64,000 nt of DNA from the NCBI GenBank assembly GCA_036872755.1, contig JAVHNS010000010.1:930001-994000 (forward strand). Direction: 5' to 3'. Made by a program: the position numbers and the translations under genes. A model generated the notes under the pieces. It was not told where the DNA came from, made no database searches, and saw only the letters and a list, made by a program, of their open reading frames with translations. The DNA is from Orbilia blumenaviensis (taxonomy: Eukaryota; Ascomycota; Orbiliomycetes; Orbiliales; Orbiliaceae). Positions 12,001-24,005 of the stretch are shown here, one piece after another; position 1 is the stretch's first letter; each line of letters opens with the position of its first letter.

Positions 12001-14562
12001 TAGCTGGTGCTGGTGCTGGCATGGCCAGCGTAGCGAAATGCTACAGCAAGCTTCTTGTTATCCTCTGTGAAACTAAGGCTCTGAATACGGAACTCAGTAC
12101 TCGCTGCCTGGAGGGGGAATTGAATCCTAGTCCAGCACGCTGCGGTCGTCCGGGCGCCAGAGGACACGTTCCATATTTGAATTCCATGACGACTATACTC
12201 TTTAGGCAGCTCGGACCAATCAAGCCAAACCGCAACGGTTTCAGCATTGTGAGAAAGAACCGTTTGACGCATTCCTAGGGCTTCGTCTCCCAAACCAACA
12301 CGAACCAAACTAAAAGGATCGATAAATTGGTCCCAATCCCGACCTATAGCTATAGGTTTTCGCACAACCCATGATGGAATCATAGATGTATATCTGGTCC
12401 TGATTTTGCCTTTTTGGGGGCTAAATAGGATGGCTGAGTAGACATGAAGAGGTGAGCTTCTGAGAAGTGATTCAAAATTAATCAAAAAACGAAGGGCTTC
12501 CGATACCACGATTTCGGGACTCTTAGTAGTTGGCCACGTTAGGACCTTCGCGCTCTAGTGAATTCATGAAACATCATTAAGTTAGTAAGGATGTCTAGAT
12601 ATTGGTGTACACTATTTCAAGACCTAGCTTTTGAGCTATAACCATATACTCAAACGCTCTCGAAGGTCAATGGACATCCGTTTTGTCATCGCTTCCATGA
12701 AAATACGTACTGTGTCTAAAAGGGTAAATTTCTTGAGTTCCTTCAATTGGGCCATACCGTTTTTCACTCTCCCAAGAGTGCCGAGTGCCGCAGCCCAGTT
12801 AATAAAATCCCGGTCTAAGAAATTTAGTATTTCTTCATCTAGTGTGCTCTTCCCAGCCAACTTCAAGTATTCCAAAAGATGACCGATCCACTTGCAACAG
12901 GGGTATTCCAAGTAGCTTATCGATTCCTTCCCAGATATATTTGTCAGCACTTTAGCTAGGTCATCCCGAAATATCTTGAGACAACTTTGGTAAATCTGAT
13001 TATGCCTGGTCTCATAGACCAACTCCCGTGAAGTAGTCTGATTATTCTCGAAGTACTCTTTTGCAGTATAATGTATGAAGTATATTGACCCATCCCGAAT
13101 TGTTAGAAAGGGGTTGCATCGGACTAGGTCTCCAATGAACTCTGGCCTTAGAGAAATCGTAGATACGGCTGGGTCAGATCCGATAAGAGCAATTATTTCC
13201 TCTAATCGCAGTGGGCGCAAAGCCACCATAATAGTATCGAGAATTAAAACCATGATTTTCCAGTCTCCATCTTTCTCCAGTTCACCCAATGTTTTTTCAT
13301 AGATTTCAGTAAGATCTGTAGGAATTTTCTCCAATTCATCTAATCTAGTAGCCAGTCTGGATTTGAGCGCCTTGCAGGCAAAGTCTACCCATAAAAACGT
13401 TCCGTGAGCTTTCTTGTTCAAAAAATCAGAGATGCAGTCTCTGTATTCCTGATCATAGCGATCTCTCAAGTCGGCAACATTCCGCGATATGTAGGTAGAA
13501 ATGCCACGGTCTATTTCTAGGATGTAATCTTCGAACTTAATTGTGAGTTGGCGATCATCCCTCTGATCTAAGTCGTTGAAGAATCTCTCGATTGGAACCG
13601 TGGGGCGGCTGACAACCAACCAATAAACTTTATTACTCGCCATAACTGTCTTCTTTATTAACGCCAAGAGGATGTCGAAGTCCTTACACTCATCTAGGCC
13701 GTCGATGAGGAAATATGATTGTTGGGCGCAAGCATTACTATCCTTGATTATATTCACAAGAATATCTTCCAAGAATATGTGCGCGTGTGTGTTTCCTGCT
13801 TCGAACATCTTGGAGCCCCTTTGGTTATATGGCTCCCGAAGGTGGCGCCTTAATTCCTTGTTCGCTGCCTTTCTAAGTATCTGATGCAAGAAAGCTTTCA
13901 TGATCTCTGTAGGGTCCCTAAGCCGGGCATCCGCTCCTTGACATAGGAAGTAGGATACGTCCTGCCTGTCGGTAGTTTTGATTTTATTTTCAAGATAGTT
14001 GATTATCCCAATCATGGTCATAGTCTTCCCTTTCCCTGGGCCCGCCGTAAGCCGTAAAATTTGGTGGTTGCCACCCGCCAACCAGCTTTTGAATTTTTCA
14101 TTTTGAAAAATCCAGGAAAACGAACCCTCGACGAGGCCGGCGTGGTGCGCCAGACTCTTCTTTAGTATGTAGGGGTCGCAGTAGGCGGAATATAGATCTT
14201 CCAGGCATTTGTTGTGGTCTAATATACATACGTATGTATCAGTTTCGCGATCTCCATGATGAATTGAACGGCCGTTGACAGGTGCAGATACAACGAAGAG
14301 CAAATATTCGATACGGCTTAAGCGCTTGGAACATTTGTCCTGTATATTTACGCAAAACCACCCTCCACAAAGTAGCCCGAGTTGGGATTACAGCAGGCGC
14401 ATCTAGTAGTATGAATGGCTAGTAGCCAGGAATTGTTGGGATCGGCTTACTAGGTCCTGCAATGTTGATGTCGCCCCCTGCTTGGAAACTCTGGTTCCCA
14501 TTGAAGACGGAACCTCCGCTAATGTTTCCTTCAACCGTACACGCCGTAGCGTTTGATGCCAT
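9057..14562 (-). CDS. NLR/STAND protein: amyloid-like N-terminal motif, NACHT NTPase, WD40-like C-terminus
   Basis: I read this as one gene of about 1753 aa with exons 14451-14562, 12711-14362 and 9057-12554. The second intron is well supported: donor GTACGT, branch TACTAAC, acceptor CACTAG, phase 0. The first junction (donor GTAAGC, weak acceptor GGAG) keeps frame but is less sure. Residues about 10-34 are Gly/Asn/Gln-rich (EGNISGGSVFNGNQSF, then QAGGDINI), like the amyloid signalling motifs at the N-termini of fungal NLRs. Then CLEDL...Y leads into NACHT: Walker A GPGKGKT at about 145 and Walker B FLIDGLDE at about 255, with a winged-helix-like segment ending FIHYTAKEYFE. After the join comes the linker typical of NACHT-WD40 proteins (ALRFLINF...SSPLHVYSAILFSPQ), then about 1100 residues with degenerate WD40-like blades (VWDVRTARLLYNF, IWNVSSGA, IWELSG, VWNLKDQ). 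Such proteins act in heterokaryon incompatibility and innate sensing. The ligand is unknown and no effector domain is seen. Confidence 0.85.
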
Positions 14563-17500
14563 TCTCAATCCCGTGCCACGTACCGGACGCAAAGGGATGT
14601 CAGTCGAAATAAAGGTACAGACTGGTGCTAGAGGGTTTCAGATAGTATTCAATTTGGAAGCTCCGAAAGACTTCCGAAACTGCTGCATGCCCCGAGCTGT
14701 TTGCGATCGGGATCAAACTCCGCTGTTCATGTAAAGTGGGCATAATAGTCACGCCAAAACTTCCAGCCTTCTGCTACCCCACTTCTCACAATTCTGAGCC
14801 CAGCAACGCACAGAGCCCCCAAATTCAGGCTCAAGGCTGTAGTTTTTCGCGCGCCTGAAAGCCGTCAAACCTTCCTCCACGTGAACGCACACAGCGCATT
14901 ATATATCCATTCTGCTTCCACATGCTAACACCAGAAGCTACCAGTAGTTGGCTCCACGGCTCATGCTAGATATGGAATTCCCGTAATAACCCCCCGCATA
15001 CCGATCTTATTCCTCTTGAACCTATTGTTCTGAATTTTAGGAGCAAATACTGGCATACCCTTCGGTATTGCGGCTTCGAATATCTGGGGCGCCGAATTAA
15101 TGTATATGAATAGGAGGAGCCTATACGTCGTGCCAGGTCTAGGAGTGTACTAAAGGCCTCCAACTGTCAACCCCGAGCAAAGGGCTCTAATTTTCATTGG
15201 TTGAGACTCGGGTCAAACAATACACATAGATAATACTACTCAGGCTCGGCATCACTTGTTATATTACTTATAAAGCTGATATTCGCGAGTTGGACCAACC
15301 CACTTTCTTGACACCGGATCCCAAAGACTTCATCGTGTCCTATTGACAGGGGGGCAAGGTTCTCTAATCCGTCAGTCATAGTGCAGGCATGGCTTCGCAG
15401 AAGATTTTTTCGCACTCATCTCATTGGTGCTGTCGCTACGGCTGTATCGCTGTATATGAATAAAGTTGTGCTATTATGTATCATATTATCCTCAGAGATA
15501 CCCTGGAAAAAATAAATCATACTTCTGGGTCACTAAACAGATAATATCGACAGGGCTCTGCGGCTCTGGATCAATATCGCTCGCCCTCTCGTTGGTGTTG
15601 GAAAATAACAAGGAAAGCCGCATTTATGCGCCACATCCCTGTGTAACTAAGCCACATAAGGTTTAGTCTCCGTAGAATCCAACAAAAACAACAAAACTCC
15701 AACTACCAGAAATTTCCCCCCCAAAGGAGCGCAATATTGTACTTGTTATGTTTTAAACAGAATATAAAAAATAAGGGAGTAGAAAGTGTATTATCGATAA
15801 GGACGCATATGGTGACAATATTCGCAAAGTTCGATCCACTTGAGCTTTGCATGATCCACAAGGATCAACCACGTACGAGGATCCATCATGTTAGATAGCA
15901 CAACAACCCTAGTCGCTTGGCTATACGCGAAACGCAAAATTTGAATATAGCTAGCTGGATCGCGCCGACCCACAAGTCAACGCCTGGTGTGCCCTAAAAA
16001 AAGCGTCAATATGTGTACGTCACTATGGCCGAACAGGCTTCTATTAAGGTTTACGGGAATAAAAACCCGAGTGCGACGGGTGAGGGGCCGGAATCCCTAC
16101 CCTCTGAAGGCTTCAGCTTGATATCATGCTATTCATTTTATCTTTGAATCATGATGAGATAAGATGTCTTAGTATGGGTCCCTACATTGTCTTGGAGATA
16201 TATGCGTAGAACAAGAATAGTAAATGGAATGTAGTGCGACAACTTCAGCCGTACCGCGAGGATCTTGGTATTCACCGGTGCTGGTGCCGAATCCAAAAGT
16301 GCCAGGTGGCGGAAGGAAACCTTTCAAATTCTCAGGTCCCAGAAACAATAATTATATATAAAACTTCAATCAGTTATAAAGATTAGTAGGTATATTTGAT
16401 AAGTAAGAATTGAGAAGCTCAATCATGATAGTAGACATTGCAGAAGTTACAAAGTATGTTATTCGGTCCGTGGAATATGCCGATAAGGCTTCTGATGACC
16501 AAACAGGCTTGATATCCGACAGTTTTAACTCAGAAGCCGGAATGCGCGAAATAAACGTTACGCCCATATACGTGTGTATGCATAGCTTCTGTGCTTAAGA
16601 ATTAGACATTTGCATAGTATATGTAAGCTAGTGGATGCCTGTTCATATATCAAGCCACCATATAGTTGTAAGCCAAACATCCCTGCTCAATTGGAGCTGA
16701 GCGCTCCTCGATTGATACTCCTGAGCCGTAATTGTCCGATTCCCTTTCGCACCTTCACCTTGCGCGAACAAGCCGAAAGATCTAGATCCGTGGTAATGTA
16801 CAGTTAAAATGAGTCCAGGAACCAACCTATTTCTTGCTCTTTACGTTTGCAATTGTGGACTGAAATCTCGGTTTCCGAGTTATGCATGCGCTTCCTCTTT
16901 TATCTCGCTTGGAACTTGCCATTGATCGTTTTGGTGAGAAATTGAGTTGGACCAACAAAGATAATTTGGTCTTGGTATGTATAAAAAAAATTACTGATCA
17001 GTGGCTGAATTGGGAGCCGTTATTGGTGTAACAAAATCCTCCCCATTCCCAAGAACGCTTCGGAGTGCCTCGTTTCTAGTATGTACCACATCCAAACCGG
17101 AATAGCATCGGAGGACCCCTGCCGAGTTGGAGATTATTCGGCGAATTGTAGCTAGGAATATAGCTTCTTCTTCGTATAGAGCGGTTAGCTGGGCCAGCAG
17201 AAAACCAGCCTCCGCGAAGTATCAAAGCGGACAGCGACCCCAGTTTTCCTTAAGAGGCTGCTTGCCAAGGCTTGTTGGATAGGAACGTGCGACCCACATA
17301 TTTTTCTCAGCCCTTCAGCCCTTTGACCTGGCATCGACATGGGATCGAATAAGGTTTTGCGACAGTATAGAGTTCAGAACCGCATGAAAAATCAGGAACT
17401 GCCTGAAAACCCCTTTTAAAATGGCGGCAATGCACATACCATGAATCATTACACAAAACCGTTGCAATTGCTAAAGCGCACGATATGTATCCATCCGTAC

Positions 17501-18168
17501 ACGAAGCCAAAGGTTTGAAGAAATATAATCACATTTTGAAGTCTTCGAAGGTGAACGGCGCGCGCGCGCACGCACCCTATCTTCGAGTACCATGGATCCT
17601 TTGACCGACTCGAAGCGAGGTGAGGATGCAGAGATATATCACGCATAATGCAAGCCAACTCGACGTCACAAGTGATTGGGTACATAATTAGCCGCATCTT
17701 TTTCAGCTCACCAACAAATTGCTCGTTGTTGGTCTAGTGACTGCTCTGCTCGTTGTCAAACCGTGCCGCCTCTGGGCGCCGACCGAAATTGGTGTGCTTG
17801 GCCACTCTCGACCCAAGCGAGCTGATTCTAGTAATATCATGGGCGAAGGTCGGATAGCAAGCAAATGGCAAACAATATCGGGATTGGATTGTTCTGCAGC
17901 AGCTGGGTTTTCGCTTTTTCCTTTTTTTTTTTTCTTTCTTTCATTCTCCACAATACCGCAACATGCATGCACACTCGTAGTTTGCGGGGGGTCCAGGGGT
18001 AGAGGGATCAATATCAGATATTCATCTAATTTTTATAAATTACCCCGGATATCCCGCAATTGAGAATGAAAAATTGCAAGCACCAGCCAAAAAGTGATAT
18101 TCTAGATTATATTACCTGGTTATCACTAAATTGCAATTGTCGTCCTCTACGCATAATTATACCTCTCA
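14563..18168. other. Long gene-poor interval
   Basis: About 3.6 kb without a supportable gene. Only ORFs under 70 codons with no motifs are present. A short alternating GC tract (about 17558-17575, GCGCGC-rich) is the only local composition oddity. A poly-T/pyrimidine tract at 17910-17948 lies upstream of the secreted-protein gene. The partner effector gene that often sits beside a NACHT gene with an amyloid motif was not found here. Confidence 0.5.
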
Positions 18169-19423
18169 ATGAAGACTGCAATTTCTTCTCTCGTCTTTGC
18201 TGCGGCGGCCTCAGTGGTGCACGCCACTAGCAGTACTAAATGCAATGCTGATAACTGTGCGCGTGCCGTCACTGGTACCGCAGTTAAGCTAGCTTTGGAG
18301 TCTAGAAGGGCGGACTGTAGCAGTTTCTTCCGTACCACAGTTACACCGGATGTGTTTACTGAGGTAGTATGGGAGACTGTTACTCCCTTCACTGTCACTC
18401 CAGTGACTAATACCGAGACTGTCTTCGTCGCAACGGTCACCGAATATGTCAGTTTGAATCTCCATCTATATTCAAAAAATCGATCCGGTATCACCCGATT
18501 TAGTAGGGCCGTTGGCTAACAGTGGGATATGTTCATGAATGATAGAACACCGTCGCAACAACCACAAGCTTCATTACTCAGCAGCCGCCGGTCAAGAGGG
18601 GTTTGGACCGTCGCGCTGTCACCGAGGTTCCCAGTGTCGTGCCAGCATATGCTTCTCCATGGTAGGAAAAATATCCAACAAATATGACTATAGAAGAAGA
18701 AGACCTAATTTTATTCAACCTAGCTCTGGAACTGTACGTTATTCATCGGCATGTTCATGCTGGGGAGTTGCACATGAGACCATCGAAGCCCCTACGCCGA
18801 CCGTTATTGTCACCTCTACGGAAAGCGCAACCGCAACAGTCACCGGCACAGTGACCGAGTACAAGACATCCACGGTTGTTCTCCCAACCACTGCTGTTGT
18901 CGTCAGCAGCTGTCCTACTCCATTCTATTCCGTCTGCTCAGGTCAATGCAAGCACACCAGGTCTGACCCCAACAATTGCGGTGCCTGCGGAAATGTTTGC
19001 GCCTCCGGGTCTTGTGTCAACGGTGTCTGCGCTTCGCCACAGACTTCATGCCCCAATACTCACAACTGCCAAGCTGGCGGAGACCTTTACCCTGCCTGCT
19101 CGAGCAGGCCAGCATACCCTGCAAGCTCATTTTGCCTGTGCTTCAAGACCTACGACAATCTCAGATTCTGTACCGACAGCAACAGCCGAGCGTGCGCGGT
19201 CATTCCCCTATGCAATACGCACGATGATTGCGGGTTGGGCAACGTCTGCATTATCAATGGATGTTGCCACGGCGGCGCAAAATACTGTCGACCTATTGGA
19301 AGCCCTACGTGCTTTGAGCCTTCCGCCCCAAGCCGTCTCTTTAGGTACCGTAGCAAGCGTAGCGATGAACCTGCACCCGTCAGCGCGCTTGAGGGAGAAA
19401 CCGAGCTTGGTTATATCTCATAA
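18169..19423 (+). CDS. Secreted Thr/Ser- and Cys-rich protein
   Basis: Three exons (18169-18447, 18546-18661, 18724-19423) give about 364 aa, all in phase. Residues 1-20 (MKTAISSLVFAAAASVVHAT) form a signal peptide, so the product is probably secreted or wall-associated. Two Thr/Val-rich blocks (TVTPFTVTPVTNTETVFVATVTEY cut at the intron; VTSTESATATVTGTVTEYKT) are likely O-glycosylated linkers. Between them lies RYSSACSCWG, and after them a Cys-rich module of about 120 residues (SVCSGQCKHTRSDPNNCGAC, GNVCASGSCVNGVC, CNTHDDCGLGNVCIINGCC). The C-x2-C/CG-C spacing is typical of fungal extracellular modules that hold a disulphide core. No enzyme motif seen and function unknown. A dibasic-rich tail ends the protein. 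Confidence 0.75.
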
Positions 19424-20873
19424 ACATGAAATTGTGATGAATATATTTGTGAGGGGGGCCTGAGACTAGTAGTTACCATGAGAATGGTATTCATGTAAAC
19501 TTTATCATTACGATTGAACACAAAGGAGGATTTAAATAATGTAATAATGATATTTTAATAATAAAAATTGCGGCATTGACCGTATACAAATTGACATCCA
19601 TTGTGATATCATCATACAACATCGTATGTAAAATACGTCACAATACTAAATACTATGATTGAGTATGAATCTACTTTGCAATTGTAACCGTCTCAGTGTT
19701 CGATATATAGATTAGGAGCCTGCTCTATAGACTCACGTATAATGAACAATTCGCAGTTATTCAGAAGCATTTCAAACGAATCCAATTTGTCTATCCTATT
19801 TCAGGTTGAATCATGGTGTTCAAGTTGAGCCCAAAAACTCCTAACAAAAGCACAACAAAAACGACGCATTCTATTCACGAAACATAAATTACTCGGTCAT
19901 CTTTCCATTCAAGTAGCCGTAAGCCCCAGGGCCAAAATTGGGTCAATATTAGTCTGTAATTACAATATTGGGCGCTATAGAGCCTCGTGAATAGTTTCAC
20001 GCGGAGTTTATACAACATAATCAACACATGTGTCGTTCGATTCCTGTTGTGACGACAAGAAATTCTAACCTGGACAACACATGAACATTTCTATATATGT
20101 CGTCTTAACAGCCACCAACAAGTCACCAGGCCCATCCGGCATCCGTTATGCTAATTTTGCCCCTTTGGTATATATAACATCAAAGACCAGTACAGTTACG
20201 CTTGTTCTTCGCGCCCTGCTGAAGGCTGTCTAGTCTCAGAGCACGAATCACCAATTACAGTCGTCCGGAGATTTCCGGTACGATTGCTGCGCATATTGCT
20301 GCCAGCTGCAGCTCTAAGTTAGCGTACGTTGACGTTGGCTTCCCGCCTCGCACGAAAGCCAGATTCAGATATTCGAAGGAACTGTCACCTGCACCGATAC
20401 GCATTGACCATACGCTGTATGTTTGCTGATTGCGAACTGCAGATTTCTAGGTCTCTGGTTGGCTGGCACTTAGCGAGAAGGGTAACCAGGTACCGGAGGT
20501 ACTTCTAACAAGCTCAGGCTAGATCTAACACCATTGTTCGAGAACGACCTAGCTGCGGACAAGGCTGTCAAGGGTTCCTGCACGCGCGCAAAAACCTAGT
20601 ATTGATTTGTCCTAAGCTACTGATCGAGTTGGCGGGGCAGTTTTCAAGGCCAAATACCGGCGAACACGCATACGTCCACGTCTCAAGAGGTGTATTGGTA
20701 CCTTATCAGCTTGGACAGCTCAGCCAAAATACCGGCTGGAGTTATAATTAAGGAAAAAGAGAGAATAGGGAGGTTTAACCATAATTAACGATCCACCGCC
20801 TTATTCTAGATCTAGCCGGACAGCAGAATCTTATCCTAGATCTAGCCAGACAGCAGAATCGGCAAAGCTCAAC
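19424..20873. other. Intergenic region with a 30-bp tandem duplication at its end
   Basis: A 1450-bp gap before the F-box gene. No ORF of note. AT-rich from 19500 to 20160, then more GC-balanced. The last 75 bp hold a two-copy 30-bp repeat, listed separately. Confidence 0.5.
20801..20860. repeat. Two-copy 30-bp tandem repeat before the F-box start
   Basis: Units 20801-20830 and 20831-20860 are head-to-tail and differ at two positions (TTATTCTAGATC... against TTATCCTAGATC...; ...CCGGACAG against ...CCAGACAG). Each contains the palindrome CTAGATCTAG. The array ends 13 bp before the ATG at 20874, so it lies in the presumed 5' UTR or core promoter. Confidence 0.9.
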
Positions 20874-22484
20874 ATGCTTCTCAACTTGCCAGTGGAGGTC
20901 GTTTCCGCTGTAATAGCCCATATGAGTCCTCGGGACTGCAAGAACTTCTCACAATGCTCTAAACTATGCTTCTCCCTCGCTTTCCCAGTTCTCCATAGCA
21001 AACTTCATATTTATAATGACTGGACCCGTCTTCACAATTTCGACGAAGGAAAGTGGCTGGCTCCATTTCGCCGTTATATCCGGTAGGTTAATATAAATAC
21101 CGACCAAACCAGCGTACTGCCTGAACTAACCCTCGGAACAAGATCCATCTCATTCACAAATGTCACACGAATACAGTTTGTGAGACATAGAAACTCTTAC
21201 AGTGATCCCGACCATAGATTTAGTGCCAACTTCCATTCTCTGGCGGCTTTTACGAATCTCAAACGCATCAAAATCAGGATCTGTGAAAGTTATGCTGGGA
21301 TGTATGGTGATATTGTTTCGTCACTTCAGGAGTTACCGTACTACGACGAGATACAAGAGCTTGCGTTTTTTCGCTACCTTAGCGTACGGCAGACTTCTGA
21401 TCCATCAGAACTGGAGCGCGCAGCGTTGGACTTGAACGGTCTACGCCTTCCGAAATACCTCCAGTCATTAAGTCTCAGGACTGGCCTTGAAGCCAGAGAA
21501 GCCTTTCTATTGGCATTGGCCGATTGCAAACATGCGAAAAGGCTTGTTTTCAAAGGATCCAATGGGATTCCCGAATTCTACCTCAAGGACCCCCAACAAC
21601 CCAGCGCGTACATCAATTTGTCGCATATCAAAACTCTTACGCTAAGCCTAGGCGATTTACACAAGTACAATCGGAGAGGAGACTGGAGATTCCGCCTCCC
21701 ACCAACCAAAATTTCGGGAGTGGAGCATCTCGAGAAATTATACGACCAGTTTCCTAACCTGGAATCGTTTAGCCTGACCACTGATCGCTATCCGAGATCC
21801 AAGAAATCTTTGCTTGGGCTTCTACCAAATCTTCCAAAGCTTGGTTATTTGCAGCTACCATGGCCTGTTGCCAAATCCTTCAATAGGACTATCTCAGTTA
21901 TTGAGAACTATATCCGCAAATGGGTTAGCGAGGGAAAGATGGCATCATTGCACACACTCGAGCTGCGAGGCGAAATGTCTATCGTCCACCAATTTGAAAA
22001 ACTACATGTTAAATGCGAAATCGACCAAAAGAAGTCTTTGACAACGAGGTGGTTCGGTGACATGGCTACCTATCTGGACGGTGATACTTTGTATCATGAG
22101 TCGAGCCCCAGGGCGGGTGACGAGCCCTTGGGGTATCGGGATTGGAGAACCGGGTCAGAATCAGACGATCCAACACCCCCAGGAGAGGACGATAACGACT
22201 ATGATATTTTTGAAGATGCTGATGTCACTAGTATTCAGAGCGAGGAAGAAGAGGAGGAGGTTGAAGTTGAAGAGGGAGATCACGAAGACCAAGAAGAGTC
22301 GGAAGAGGAAGAGCAAGAACAAGAAAGTGGATACGACACAGATTACTTCGAATATCTGGATGCCGACCTATCCTCGGAAGACGAGCTAGAAGAGCTCACA
22401 AAAGGTTGTGCCGAATTTCTCGGAACATCAAGAGTTCCATACTACCCGCGAGCTCGACGTCATCGCACCCTCTATGCCCTTTGA
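20874..22484 (+). CDS. F-box/leucine-rich-type protein with acidic C-terminal tail
   Basis: Two exons (20874-21082 and 21143-22484), phase 2 junction, about 516 aa. The N-terminus LLNLPVEVVSAVIAHMSPRD, then CKNFSQCSKLCFSL is a classic F-box, which binds Skp1 in SCF ubiquitin ligases. The middle contains degenerate leucine-rich repeats (LQSLSLRTGL, LSHIKTLTLSLGDL, FPNLESFSLTTD, LPNLPKLGYLQLPWP) likely to form the substrate-binding surface. The last 110 residues are highly acidic (EEEEEVEVEEGDHEDQEES) with a short basic end. The first intron falls right after the F-box, inside an Arg codon, exactly as in the four F-box genes at 34-45 kb. Unlike those it lacks the second intron. Substrate unknown. 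Confidence 0.85.
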
Positions 22485-23486
22485 TGCATATCATGCATTC
22501 GGGTACTATTCCTGCCTCATATCTGCATTTCCATCCTACTACTTTCCTTTCTTTCTTTTGTTATGAAAACCCATAGACCTAGACACATCGCCACGTCGGG
22601 CTATAGATCAGCCTGCACTTAGACCAGTTTTGATAGACCCCCAATGGCAGCGGTATCGCGCTGTACCTTTCGCAATGTTAATATTAATCCAATACACACC
22701 GACTACTAGTACTAGTATAGTATAGTCTATAGAGCAATGCAATGCATATATTCAATAAAATTTAACCTCACGAGCTCCTCTCAAGCAAAACACCATTTTC
22801 AATTAATCTTAAAAAAAAAAAAATCTTCATCCTCGCCAGTGACATCGCCAACTGGACGTAGTGTTGGTTAGGTTAACGTTAATTAATAGGCTAGCCGCAG
22901 AGAGCCAAAGCAAGGCCAGCAAGGCGCCAGGCCAATCCATCCGTTGAATAAAAGCCTCCGCCACCAAGCGCCCCCTTGACACAGCTGCCCCTGCAGACCT
23001 ACCCTTTCCAGCCAATACCCAACCCCATACGGTATAGCTCGTCGTCCAAAATCCAACACAAACCGCAAAAGTCTGGTTACATTGCGGCTCCCTCCAGCAA
23101 GGTCTTGAGACAGTGAAACTGCCCAGTATTCCAGAATACAATGTAGACGCCACCCCGCTGTATGTTTATATATACACAAAAAAGAGTATCTTTTTTTTTT
23201 TTTTTTTTCCATCGTTTAATTTTTCATCTATATTTTGTTTTTTTCCCCAGAAGTTTATACCCCAAAAGGCTACTCCGGGGAAGAAACTAAGAGAGTTCAA
23301 AACCACGTTTTCCTTCAAAGAGCACGCAATGTCATGCAAGGTACGTAAAATATTCTCTCCACACCTCCCCAACCTTTCGGATCCGGATCCGAGTAGCGAG
23401 AGCACAGGTTGCGAATAATGCGCTCGTCTGCTAGTGCGACTTCTTGTCGTTTGATATTACCTGGTAGATCGTATAGAGAGCTCGCG

Positions 23487-23526
23487 TGGCACCCTTCAGC
23501 TTAGCATGGCACCCTTCAGCTTAGCA
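23487..23526. repeat. Perfect 20-bp tandem duplication
   Basis: The unit TGGCACCCTTCAGCTTAGCA occurs twice without a mismatch or spacer, and a third copy begins with TGG. It lies about 480 bp upstream of the small secreted-protein gene and may be a recent slippage duplication. Confidence 0.95.
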
Positions 23527-23833
23527 TGGTTTTCCGAACTTTTCTTAGACCATTGTCCTTCCTGAAGACCTTCTTTGAAGATTTTTTTTTCTCCTGACGT
23601 CTGGGAGCCAATTCCTAGACATTCATTTAAAAAATTCGAGAAGGAAAATTAGCAGAAAAAGGAAAAGAAAAGCAGATCTTGCGAAGATGACCGAGGTTTG
23701 GGTACGAGACAAGATGATGATACCTTCCAGAACAGAACATCGAAGCTCAAGGCTTTTACAGCTCGAGATCTCAATATAGCGTTTCTCTAAACATAGATAT
23801 TTCAATAATTTTTGAATACGCCCTTCGAGAATG

Positions 23834-23841
23834 TATAAATA
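23834..23841 (+). promoter_or_regulatory. TATA box of the small secreted-protein gene
   Basis: TATAAATA stands 165 bp before the ATG. It is followed by a C/T- and CA-rich, G-poor leader (23865-23990, many CTCTC and CACTC units), typical of strongly expressed fungal genes. Confidence 0.65.
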
Positions 23842-24005
23842 TCCCCTTTCTATCACCCCATAAGCACTTCTCTCTCACCATCATCATCACCGATCATCTC
23901 AACCACACTCATTCACACACTCTCTCTTTCACACTCTCTCAAAAGAACCAAGAATCTCTCGATTCCACCACTCTCTTTAACAACAAAAAAAACCAAACTC
24001 TCAAA

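Larger units (their letters stand above)
22485..24005. other. Intergenic region with the promoter of a small secreted-protein gene
   Basis: 1.5 kb with no supported gene. The GC-richer stretch at 22830-23110 has overlapping ORFs only with non-ATG starts and no recognised motif. A perfect 20-bp tandem duplication lies at 23487-23526. The last 170 bp form a recognisable promoter with TATA box and CT/CA-rich leader. Confidence 0.55.

Noticed and set aside
12636..14303. Separate NACHT gene starting at 14303
   Set aside because: Position 14303 is a TTG codon; the frame continues upstream (KRLSRIEY) and the 3' end splices in frame to the WD40 ORF.
17558..17575. Alternating GC tract as Z-DNA or regulatory element
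   Set aside because: Too short (about 18 bp) and not linked to any gene start.
22827..23212. Overlapping minus-strand ORFs of about 108 codons
   Set aside because: They have no ATG start in good context and two frames are open at once because of GC bias; no motif.
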